Assembly: GCA_946811185.2 (NCBI GenBank)
Contig: OX328107.1
Span: 14,721,565 to 14,785,564 of the forward strand
DNA: 64,000 nt
Origin: Hippopus hippopus
Lineage: Eukaryota > Mollusca > Bivalvia > Cardiida > Cardiidae
Direction: 5' to 3'
Position 1 is the first letter of the stretch; the number at the start of each line of letters is the position of its first letter. The notes beneath the pieces were generated by a model. It was not told the origin of the DNA, made no database searches, and worked only from the letters and a program-made list of their open reading frames with translations. A program made the position numbers and the translations under genes. Of the stretch, positions 32,687 through 40,800 are shown piece after piece.

Positions 32687-33984
32687 TTAGTAATCTGTGA
32701 TGATTTCTGTCAAACTGTTGATTTCGATCTGATTGTCAAATTCGGCAAAAACAATAACGTTGATCACTGTTGCCAAGGCTTGGGCGAATTGAAGCTCAAT
32801 TCGAAGACTTCCAGTTTTTATAGGATGAAGTTGACCTTCTTCACTGCCTTGATCAGCTGTCAAATCGTAACCCCACAAACAGTATCCACCAGCATAATCT
32901 TCTTTGGCAATATCAAATGATTTATTGAGTCCAAAGGCTGAGACAGCCTGATACATTGACAAATATGATTTCAAATACAAGCCATTTTCAAAGTCAGGCT
33001 CAAAGGGTCTGTTATGAATACTGTGACCATTACATGATACATCTATTTTTGACAGATTGAAATGTTGGAAGAAAAATGGATTGGTATCATAACCTCCATT
33101 ATAACTAGCATTTGTTACCATTGCAATGAAAGCACGTTTCGGAAGCTGTCCTTGAAACAAATGATCTTCAACTTTAGACTGAAGTCCATTGCCGATGGTA
33201 AAAGTCTTTACTTCTACTCTACGGATAGGAATTTTCATGTTTTGCTGAGAAATAATTCGATTTAGATCATTCGCAACAACAGGTAACAATTCAACATTTC
33301 GCATATGCAGACTGACTGTTTCCAGTACAATTTTTGCAGCTGGTGCACCAGTACCTCCCGTAAGACAAAAGTTTGATGAGACTCTGTTTAATCTAAGTCT
33401 GATTTCAACTCCGTTAGGTAAATATTTTTCTTGCTGAAATAGATCAAGATGCAATCGTCCGAAAAGCTCTGCAGTTCTGCTTAGTGTGATTACACCTATT
33501 CTTTCTCGTAATCCTTCATTATCCCCATCGTGGTTGAGTGCTCCGAATTGACCACTGGTGTCTTCGACCCAGCTTTCAAAAACGTAGTCTTGCAGTCGGA
33601 ATTATATGACAGAAGATTTTCGATATATGCTCTGTATGGATAGGTGTCTGAATTACTGTTGATTAGTTTATTATTTAGATACAAATCGACACTGCTAAAC
33701 ATACTGTGCATGAAATTGTTTACAGGGGCTACATTTGAACCGGCATCTAAATTGCTACCATCTGCTTTAACGATTTTGAATTTGATATACAAATACGATT
33801 GTGACAAATCTGTCCAATGTTCGGTTTGAGGTGGTATGATGAATTCTATCGGTGAATTGTTTGTCAAAGATGATATTGGAAAATGTTCAACCCATTGGCT
33901 TTCTTGCATTGTTGTCAATGTAGGTGGTACAGAAAGAACATTGAGTTTTGATTTACTGCATTCGCAAGATCCGTTTTGCATCAT
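32687..33984 (-). pseudogene. major capsid protein (double jelly roll), one frame break
   Basis: N-terminal half in the frame 34032-33496 (likely start MMQNGS at 33984; the upstream 16 residues overlap the preceding gene), C-terminal half in 33454-32687. The blocks PIEFIIPPQTEHWTDLSQSY and DLYLNNKLI in the first half, and the FNLSKIDVSCNG region and C-terminal strand in the second, are those of the Polinton double-jelly-roll hexon-like capsid. Total about 430 residues is close to family size. The frame changes near 33485-33500. A histone-like stem-loop follows the stop. Confidence 0.85.
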
Positions 33985-34015
33985 TTTCGAAAAAGATTTT
34001 TCAAAAGATTTTTTC

Positions 34016-34396
34016 TCAATCAAATATATCAAGAGGTCTTGGTCTAGTGTAATGATTTCTTTGTCTTTTATTAATGATCTTCCCCCTGTGAGATCGAGAA
34101 GATAAATGACGTGTCTTTTGTGATTTTCGTTTTTTTATCCCAGGTATTAACTGTTGCGCTAAATTATGAACAGATTGTTTTCCCCGCGAGACTGCAACTT
34201 TTTTGGGGTTTTTACCACGTAAAAAGATATCTTCTGCTGCACGTATTCCTTGTTTGATTCCTTCTTTTTTCATAGCATTAAAACCAGATTTGACCAAGGG
34301 TTTAAGCAATGGAGTCACTGTTTTAAGTGCTGATCTAAATAGGGAACCTAATCCATACCCATACTGATGTTTTACGCCACGATAAACTGGCAGCAT
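34016..34396 (-). CDS. small virion protein, pVI/pX-like
   Basis: 126 residues. It begins MLPVYRG followed by a Gly/Tyr-rich stretch (YGYGLGSLF) and an amphipathic helix, then a basic body with many Lys/Arg. This layout is typical of a conserved Polinton minor protein lying between penton and major capsid, comparable with adenovirus pVI/pX (membrane-active or core). It overlaps the extended capsid frame by 17 bases. The C-terminal forty residues are low-complexity and basic and may be affected by a frame change. Confidence 0.65.
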   Translation of the reverse strand: MLPVYRGVKHQYGYGLGSLFRSALKTVTPLLKPLVKSGFNAMKKEGIKQGIRAAEDIFLRGKNPKKVAVSRGKQSVHNLAQQLIPGIKKRKSQKTRHLSSRSHRGKIINKRQRNHYTRPRPLDIFD

Positions 34397-34435
34397 TTTT
34401 TGTCAATGTATCAGTTTAATTATTTCAAATATTTT

Positions 34436-35332
34436 TTATTTTTTCTGTCTGAAATGTAACTTGACGATTGTCTTACCAGTAATGAAATGAAACGATATGC
34501 CAGAATCCCCCGTTATTTGAATGTGAATAGTATCGAAATCAGATTTCGAAACGGGGATATAATGCGGTAATGTAATATCATGGTTGATATGTTGGGCTTC
34601 ATAATTATTTTCAACTGATTCGGTTGGTTTGAACGGTAAAACACGAAGTATGGGAGCAAATGTATCACCCACTATAGTGTGTTCAGCAGTATCTGAATAA
34701 ACAAACAGATGGTTGTAGCCAGCATCAATATTAGGAGTGTATTTAAATGCATTTAAAAATCTTCTACCCGGATAAATCACCTCCTGTTGAAATTCTGGCG
34801 ATCCTCCCAGTTTTAAAAACAGCGATGAATGGAATTTCATTCCGGTTTTTGTAATATTTCTCATTGCAAGTTTCGGACGTTTGGATGAGGTTGAATAGCT
34901 AATAGACAGTAGCATTGAATTCTTTTGAAGGATACCCGATAGGTTATTTTGAACCAATTCATCGATCACCTCTATAATATGCTTTGGTGAAGTGTAACTA
35001 CCCGGTGGAAAAGTAAATAGAATTGACCATTTTTCTGCTCTACCTTTATCGTCTCGCCTTAATACAGCTATCTCCATATTATCTCTTTTTTTATCTACCG
35101 CTGCTATTGCATTGTATAAACCGTTATCTGCAGTTATAATTTCGAACTTTGCTTCTTGTTCACTTACGTTTAAAAACTGAGAGGGGGTAATAAGTTGAAC
35201 TAATGCAACTTCCCAATTTTCCCTATCAATATGAACTGTCTTTGGTAAATGAACTTTAAAATAGCACTGTGTGTTGTTCGGATAAAGGTTTATGGAACTA
35301 TCGCTAGGTAGAGTAACATAAAACGAATTCAT
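34436..35332 (-). CDS. minor capsid (penton-like) protein
   Basis: 298 residues, intact. It starts MNSFYVTLPSDSS followed by NLYPNNT, the hallmark N-terminus of the Polinton minor capsid protein (single jelly roll, penton). A WEVALVQ strand and later beta-rich segments fit a jelly-roll fold. It would occupy the five-fold vertices. It lies 39 bases upstream of the pX-like gene, in the usual Polinton order. Confidence 0.85.
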   Translation of the reverse strand: MNSFYVTLPSDSSINLYPNNTQCYFKVHLPKTVHIDRENWEVALVQLITPSQFLNVSEQEAKFEIITADNGLYNAIAAVDKKRDNMEIAVLRRDDKGRAEKWSILFTFPPGSYTSPKHIIEVIDELVQNNLSGILQKNSMLLSISYSTSSKRPKLAMRNITKTGMKFHSSLFLKLGGSPEFQQEVIYPGRRFLNAFKYTPNIDAGYNHLFVYSDTAEHTIVGDTFAPILRVLPFKPTESVENNYEAQHINHDITLPHYIPVSKSDFDTIHIQITGDSGISFHFITGKTIVKLHFRQKK

Positions 35333-35343
35333 TTTTTAATATT

Positions 35344-35621
35344 TTATTTTTTACTGGCAATGAAATCAAGTCCTGGTTGTTTTTGTTCTGTCTTTGTGAA
35401 TTTTAACCCCGGAGATGGGAGAATATATCCGAGTGAACTACTTAACAGTATCAACCACAATTCACTATGGAGGTTGCAATAATTGCGTAAATGACTAATA
35501 TCTGTGAAATATATGTAAACTGATTCTTTGGAACACGATTTCCACAGCAGCTGTAATTTTTAGTACTAACACTATCGACACTTTCTGTCGCGCACTCAAT
35601 GTTTGACTGTGAATTCATCAT
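35344..35621 (-). pseudogene. small transmembrane protein, frame broken
   Basis: From ATG at 35621 the minus strand reads a short Ser/Thr-rich N-terminus, a CCGNRVPKNQF motif and a hydrophobic segment (about residues 38-55), then stops. The second half, with SLGYILPSPGLKF, continues in another frame to a stop at 35344-35346. Total about 92 residues. I believe the CCGNxVP + membrane + GYILP pattern recurs beside integrase in mollusc Polintons (from memory, not checked). Function unknown, possibly a membrane or virion-lipid factor. Confidence 0.6.
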
Positions 35622-35648
35622 AAATGTACTGTCTTTTTATAAGATTTT

Positions 35649-36767
35649 TTATCTATAAGATTTTTCCTTCAAAGACACCAAATGGGATTCTGGTATCCAG
35701 CTTTGAAATTTTTTTGGATAGCCTTTCCAATCGACTTTTATTTCTTTGATTAATTTTTTGCCCTCACGCCTTGTACGTCTATCAAGAACTGAATCAATTT
35801 CATAGACTTCATCATCTTTTATTAATTGAAGTTCGTATTCATAATAAGTTCCCAAAATTTGTTCACCCTGTAAATCTTTTATTTTATAGGCGATAGGTGA
35901 AAATGTCTTGTTAACATGAGTGATTTCAAATATTTCTTGCGTCCAATTTGGTAAATAGCCCTTATCAAATGTACGTTTTGTTTTATTGATCCGAACACGA
36001 TCTCCAATTTTGAATTTTGGCTTTTTCGTCATTGCGATTGTCGATAATCGAGGATACAGATTTTTCGAAACCTCTGCCTCATTTGATTTTGTTACCATTG
36101 CAGGAGATGTTTTAATACTTCTGTGAAAAGTATGATTGTAATTCTGAACTAAAGAATTCAATACGTCAATGTAACGTCTTGTTTTCTTGTACGTAAAGTA
36201 TTTCCACATTCTCGTTTTTAAAGTTCGTTGAAATCTTTCAACGAGGCTTGCTTTTGTCTCTGGATTTTCGGTGGTGAAAAAATGAATCTGACTCTTTTTC
36301 AAGTATTGTTGAAACAGTTTGTTTTTGAATTCCGAACCTTTATCTGTTTGAAGTGACAATGGTTTTCGTTTTGATTTCTGAACAATAGATTGAAATGCTC
36401 GAATCAAAGTTTTTCCCATTTTATTTGGAATAGGGATAACCCATGAAAATCTTGAAAACACGTCAATTACACAAAGTAAATATTTCTTGTTATCATTTTG
36501 TTTTGCTAAATGTTGCATGTTGGCCAAATCAGCTTGCCATTGATAATCTATACCACTTACAATAGTTTTTCGTCTTTTGAAACGTCGACGGATTGGTTTG
36601 TGTAAGGTATAGGTGGATTCTTGAACATCTTTGTATCTTATTCCTTTCAAAACAGATTTTGCAGCGTAATACAATTGCTTTATTCCATTAAATGCGACAG
36701 TACTTTTGGGATCATAAAACAACTTTCTTAACACGTAATCAAGTTTAGGCTTTACCAGGGGTCCCAT
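35649..36767 (-). CDS. retroviral-type integrase with chromodomain
   Basis: 372 residues, intact. The rve core holds D80 (QADLAN), D142 (QTDKGSEF) and E177 (LVERFQ), i.e. D-x61-D-x34-E. An SH3-like DNA-binding segment follows (FKIGDRVRI), and a C-terminal chromodomain spans about 325-370 (YEIDSVLDRR...WIPESHL). The N-terminal zinc site of retroviral integrases is not obvious. It inserts Polinton DNA with a 6-bp duplication, matching CACAAA here. It overlaps the upstream 289-residue gene by 16 bases, implying co-transcription or tight packing. Confidence 0.93.
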   Translation of the reverse strand: MGPLVKPKLDYVLRKLFYDPKSTVAFNGIKQLYYAAKSVLKGIRYKDVQESTYTLHKPIRRRFKRRKTIVSGIDYQWQADLANMQHLAKQNDNKKYLLCVIDVFSRFSWVIPIPNKMGKTLIRAFQSIVQKSKRKPLSLQTDKGSEFKNKLFQQYLKKSQIHFFTTENPETKASLVERFQRTLKTRMWKYFTYKKTRRYIDVLNSLVQNYNHTFHRSIKTSPAMVTKSNEAEVSKNLYPRLSTIAMTKKPKFKIGDRVRINKTKRTFDKGYLPNWTQEIFEITHVNKTFSPIAYKIKDLQGEQILGTYYEYELQLIKDDEVYEIDSVLDRRTRREGKKLIKEIKVDWKGYPKKFQSWIPESHLVSLKEKSYR

Positions 36768-37621
36768 GACTGAACCGTTTTACGACTAGGGGTCTTTTTT
36801 ATAGATTCTGGTGGAGTTAACAACTCTTTAGTATAGAATTGTTTCAGTCTTTCTTTTTCTTCAGGTTTCATGTATGGAGTTTTCATCGTAGATTTTTTAA
36901 CACTTTTTGCACCCGATTTCCTTGCACTTTTTTGTACACTTTTTGGCGTATGAAATAAGTAATCGGATTCACCATGGGATTCTTCATCTTCGTTCAGTGA
37001 CTTATCATAAGATTTATCATAAGTTTTATGCATCCACCTCCATCTACTTGAGTTGCCAATAACTTCTTGCGGAATATTACTTTCATGTAATGCCTTTGAA
37101 AAAGTTTTCCAGCCTTTGGGTTCAACACCTTTTCTTTGACGTATTGCATCATTGATAAGATCGATGATATTGGAACCGTGAACGCATGCCCCTTTATATG
37201 ACACAACTCCTTGTTCATCCCAAGTTAAATTTTTGTTATCTTTTATCATATTCAAAAGTAACTCGGCTTTTCTTTTCATGCTTTTTGGTACACTTTGCAA
37301 AATTTGATCATGCAAGGTAACAGATGCTGATTTCTGTACACTATCATCACTTTTTGTCGTTGAAAGTAAATTGTTCAAAGTTGGTCTTGCTTTTTGAAGA
37401 TAATTTTGTAACTTAAACAAAGTTTCACCATACTTTTGAGTCTTTTCTGATTCTGATAAATCGGTGTTTTGTAAAATATGACCCATGTCCTGTTGAAGAT
37501 GTGCTACATCTACAACTTGCGGGTTGGGTGGTAAACGAGGTCTTTGAGCTTGTTCGACTTTCCAACGTTTCATATTTTCTAAGGTTTGGTAAGGCACAAT
37601 AACCATTTTTTTAACAGACAT
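36752..37621 (-). CDS. conserved Polinton protein next to integrase, unknown
   Basis: 289 residues, intact. The middle (about 115-200) has a compact region with LTWDEQGVVSYKG, GSNIIDLINDA and GWKTFSKALHESNIP blocks, which I believe is a conserved domain in metazoan Polintons. The C-terminus is a Ser/Lys/Arg/Thr repeat tail (SVQKSARKSGAKSVKKS), suited to binding DNA. A core or scaffold role is plausible but not shown. It starts 18 bases after the pX-like gene end and overlaps integrase. Confidence 0.75.
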   Translation of the reverse strand: MSVKKMVIVPYQTLENMKRWKVEQAQRPRLPPNPQVVDVAHLQQDMGHILQNTDLSESEKTQKYGETLFKLQNYLQKARPTLNNLLSTTKSDDSVQKSASVTLHDQILQSVPKSMKRKAELLLNMIKDNKNLTWDEQGVVSYKGACVHGSNIIDLINDAIRQRKGVEPKGWKTFSKALHESNIPQEVIGNSSRWRWMHKTYDKSYDKSLNEDEESHGESDYLFHTPKSVQKSARKSGAKSVKKSTMKTPYMKPEEKERLKQFYTKELLTPPESIKKTPSRKTVQSWDPW

Positions 37622-37639
37622 AATTTAAAAATTATGAAA

Positions 37640-38019
37640 TTACAAGGCCTTAAGAGCTCCTCCTATTCCTCCGATAACGGCTTTTCCTAACAATGGTAAT
37701 AATGCAGGACCAAGCAAATGAAGAAATCCACCTTTTTGATTTAATATTTCGAAGCTAAACGTCTGAGTTGCTGCCTACTTGAATACAATTTCTTCTTCTG
37801 AGGTGATGATAAATGTACATTGCCTTTTAAAACATTATGACAGCATTCCGATATGCATTTTATCACTTCGGGTGACGAATCTTTTACAAGTTTTTTACGT
37901 GTTTTTGGTTTAGCCTGTATCATAGCCATAACCATTGAACCATGTTTTTTATCAGAGGTGTTTTCTTCTTCATGTTGACTTGATCTCGATTTCGGATTAA
38001 ATGATAATACAACTTCCAT
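37640..38019 (-). pseudogene. hydrophobic pX-like virion protein, frame broken
   Basis: The first 92 residues (38019-37741) include the block VIKCISECCHNVLKGNVHLS followed by basic KKKLYSSRQQLRRLA. A stop follows, and the remaining part, a glycine/leucine-rich QKGGFLHLLGPALL stretch ending at 37640-37642, is in another frame. The combination of a basic segment and a short Gly-Leu hydrophobic tail is a common Polinton/adintovirus minor protein (PX). The frame changes near 37745-37750. Confidence 0.7.
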
Positions 38020-38079
38020 GTCACTAACATTTATAGCTAATGTAATGTTTTTGTAGACAAAATTTGTTGTTAAAATTTC

Positions 38080-38670
38080 TTAAGAAAACTGTGAATAGAG
38101 ATCGTCGGCTAATGTAGTGGCGGTAGATATAGATGAATCCACGGGAACGGATCTTCCTTTCCCAAGGTAGAGCATCTTATTTTTGTCATCAAGATTATAT
38201 CTCCCTGTATCAAGGTTATGTTTCAGCATATCATAAAACATTCGTTTATATTTTTTTAAACCTTTTTTATGTTTGGCTAATGTCTTTGGAGACCACGCGA
38301 CGGAGGGGATATTTTGAAACGATAATTTTTTGCCTGGTAATATGAATCTTGAATACTTTCTTTCGTAATCCCGCAGTTTTTTTCTTATTCTTTCCTCTCT
38401 GGATTTCGGATACTGTTGATGTTCTGAAATGTTGCTTCCTACAGACCTTCGTTTTCGGGTAGTAACAAATCTTTCATCAATCGTAATTGGAGCATGCTTC
38501 TTTGGTGATGATTTCTTCTTTTGAGATTTTTTCTTTGGTGGAGCATGCTTTCTCGGAGTACGCTTTTTCGGAGATTTCTTCTTTCTTGGAGATTTTTTCT
38601 TTTTTGGAGACTGGAACACGTTTTCGAGTTTGTCTTTCAACTCCAAATTTTCTGATGGTTTTTGTTCCAT
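38080..38670 (-). CDS. lysine-rich, histone H1-like core protein
   Basis: 196 residues. Residues 20-60 are a K/P/S/R repeat (SPKKKKSPRKKKSPKKRTP) like histone H1 tails or adenovirus core proteins. The rest is a basic globular part containing YSRFILPGKKLSF and a D-x-GRYNLDD block. It probably condenses element DNA in the virion. It overlaps the 171-residue upstream frame by 194 bases, which is unusual; one of the two frames in the overlap may be a shifted read. Confidence 0.6.
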   Translation of the reverse strand: MEQKPSENLELKDKLENVFQSPKKKKSPRKKKSPKKRTPRKHAPPKKKSQKKKSSPKKHAPITIDERFVTTRKRRSVGSNISEHQQYPKSREERIRKKLRDYERKYSRFILPGKKLSFQNIPSVAWSPKTLAKHKKGLKKYKRMFYDMLKHNLDTGRYNLDDKNKMLYLGKGRSVPVDSSISTATTLADDLYSQFS

Positions 38671-38992
38671 CCCATCTCAGCAAACTTCTGATAATAACAC
38701 CGCCTAGAAAGCCACCCCCTCCAGGTTTTAAAATGATTTTACGTTTACTCTCCTCATCTATGGTCGGATCTGCTAGCTGTTCAATATCTGCTCTATGTTT
38801 TGTCATGTATGTTATGGTTTGTTTTGGTAATTTGATTTTATTTTCGATGATGTTTTGCGCAGCCAATGTAAACCATTTTAAAATTTCTTTTAATCCTGCT
38901 TTTAACACAGCTTCTCTTTCATGTTTATCGGTTTGTTGACTTAAATTTCGTAAAGCAGCTAAAACCGAACTTGGTGTAGCTGGTAAGGCCAT
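38477..38992 (-). CDS. 171-residue virion-associated protein, unknown
   Basis: The N-terminal 110 residues (helices, ending in a KPGGGGFLGGVIIRSLL motif) look like a conserved Polinton small protein. The final 60 residues are Lys/Glu-rich and lie entirely in the overlap with the lysine-rich gene, read in another frame. The natural C-terminus may be earlier than 38477. Start at 38992 is 100 bases after the ATPase region. Confidence 0.55.
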   Translation of the reverse strand: MALPATPSSVLAALRNLSQQTDKHEREAVLKAGLKEILKWFTLAAQNIIENKIKLPKQTITYMTKHRADIEQLADPTIDEESKRKIILKPGGGGFLGGVIIRSLLRWDGTKTIRKFGVERQTRKRVPVSKKEKISKKEEISEKAYSEKACSTKEKISKEEIITKEACSNYD

Positions 38993-39096
38993 GTTTACTC
39001 ACGGATGTGTATCATAAAAATGATTTATACTCAAAAATGTAATTCTCTTTTAAAGCAAGAACTTTTGCATAAAAAACTTTCTTAAAAGAAACTTTT

Positions 39097-39768
39097 TTAA
39101 GCAGAAGAATAAATAACAGGGCCTCTTTCATTACCTTGTGTATACCAACGGTAAAATATATCTGCTTGGAGTCTTAATTCTTTGTTTGTTTGTGAATGAA
39201 AATCTACGACTAGATAACCATGGTCCGACAATGTAGCATCTTCATAAGCAGGTACCAAATGTGGGGCTTGCATTTGCCGAGCTAGTGTTTTAATCTGATT
39301 CTTATCTCGTTCATTTCGAAATAAAATCATATATCTAGAATTAAGGCTAATGGTTCGACTCGATTTCGATTGCTGAAACATATTTTGCGTGATGTAAATC
39401 ACACTTGTATTACGATGATGACCTTTTCTTGTAAACCAAAGTTTAATTTTTTCCTCATCTTTTTCACCCAACATGTCATCAAAGACGATTAAATGTGGAA
39501 TGGATACATCACTGACAATTTCGTTTTCGTCGTCAGGAATCCCCTCCACGAATTTTATCAATTCAAATTGTGAATTAAACTTTTCCTGCATAACACTGTA
39601 GGCATGTTGCCATTCTTTGTAACACCAAACAACTCTTTCAGGAACAATGTTGAACAAGTCTTCTCTATAGTCAATTAATTTATGAACGAACTCTGTTTTT
39701 CCACAGCCGCTCGGGCCTGTAATGAAAATATTACAAGGATGTTGAAATAATATGGATTGTACATCCAT
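39097..39768 (-). CDS. FtsK/A32-type genome-packaging ATPase
   Basis: 223 residues, intact. Walker A GPSGCGKT at 18-25, Walker B LIVFDD at 93-98, and a polar YITQN sensor-like strand further on. This is the size and motif set of the Polinton/NCLDV packaging ATPase, which pumps DNA into capsids. It starts directly downstream of the AATAAA block of the previous gene. Confidence 0.92.
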   Translation of the reverse strand: MDVQSILFQHPCNIFITGPSGCGKTEFVHKLIDYREDLFNIVPERVVWCYKEWQHAYSVMQEKFNSQFELIKFVEGIPDDENEIVSDVSIPHLIVFDDMLGEKDEEKIKLWFTRKGHHRNTSVIYITQNMFQQSKSSRTISLNSRYMILFRNERDKNQIKTLARQMQAPHLVPAYEDATLSDHGYLVVDFHSQTNKELRLQADIFYRWYTQGNERGPVIYSSA

Positions 39769-39829
39769 TTTTTTACTTTACTCTTTAAAGGCTAATGATA
39801 AAATGATAACATCATTGAAAATGAAAACA

Positions 39830-39857
39830 TTTTTATTGAACAGAACTGAACAATGAA
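39830..39857 (-). terminator. shared 3' block with AATAAA (second copy)
   Basis: Identical 28-base block to 31526-31554, ending in AATAAA on the minus strand. It lies 160 nt after the stop of the 40021 gene, within an AATGAA-rich stretch (39830-40015). Confidence 0.6.
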
Positions 39858-40020
39858 ACATTTTTTGCAATGCAGCATAAAAAATTTTCTTGACAATGAA
39901 ACATTTTTTACAATACAGCATAAAAACATTTTCTTGACAATGAAAAAATTCACACCGAAATATTTTTTCACAATGAATTATTCACAATGAATTATTTACA
40001 ATACAGCATATAACAAATTT

Positions 40021-40674
40021 TTACAATGCAAATTCGCAAATACCACGAGTTTCACATTTGTCTTCATATTCAGTAATGTCTTTGTGCAATTGCTCATAAC
40101 CCAAAAACATTGTATATTCACTATCCATATCGTCGAAATCTCGTAGTCCCATGAATGGAGCAACATGTCTATAAACGTCTTTTGTTGAAAGAGCTGAATA
40201 TACTACTTCTTCTGTAACATCTCTATCAAATAGAATATACCCTGCCATGGTTTCCATTGATTCTCCGTAGGAATGAACAGATCCTTTTTTGTAGCTTAAG
40301 TAAAAGTCAAATAGAACTGATTTCATTTTCAGAACGTTAAGAAAACTTTCTTCTGTTGTTCCTATGATAAAAAATGTCCATCGACTTGTGGATCGAAACA
40401 GCTTAATAATAACATTGTCTTTCAAACAGCTATCTGCTAAATAAGTTTTGAGAACGAGATCTATACCCGAATCGTCCACCATCATCGCAATAAAGTTGAT
40501 TATAGCATACACTTTGTAGGACTTTTCTCCTTTTGCAACCCACTTAAACAATTTGCCGATCCAAATTTTCACACAGAAAAATTTAATGTTAAGCTGTGTT
40601 CGTTCATCAAGCGTATGCTGTCGAACAAATTCTCCATAAATTTTTTCACGTAGTTCTATTGGTAACGGCAACAT
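40021..40674 (-). CDS. about 217-residue Polinton protein, unknown
   Basis: The frame opens at 40734, but a TATA box (TATAAAA, 40768-40774) is so close that the ATG at 40674 (MLPLPIELREKIY) is the better start. That N-terminus resembles a short F-box-like helix pair (LP-x-ELREKI), which is only a hint. The rest is mixed helix/strand with a KWVAKGEKSYKVY stretch and an acidic C-terminus ending ICEFAL. It lies between polymerase and ATPase. I do not recognise the family. Confidence 0.6.
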   Translation of the reverse strand: MLPLPIELREKIYGEFVRQHTLDERTQLNIKFFCVKIWIGKLFKWVAKGEKSYKVYAIINFIAMMVDDSGIDLVLKTYLADSCLKDNVIIKLFRSTSRWTFFIIGTTEESFLNVLKMKSVLFDFYLSYKKGSVHSYGESMETMAGYILFDRDVTEEVVYSALSTKDVYRHVAPFMGLRDFDDMDSEYTMFLGYEQLHKDITEYEDKCETRGICEFAL

Positions 40675-40800
40675 GATTGTTATTTTTGACCAATGGCTAA
40701 TATTTTTTCCCGACTTACTTTGACTGATCGCCACACAACAATGTGATATAGAATTATTTTCTCAAACTTTTATAACCATAGGGTACAGTGTCAGCACCAT

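Noticed and set aside
38487..38939. 150-residue plus-strand frame in the Polinton
   Set aside because: Antisense shadow of the 38477-38992 gene.
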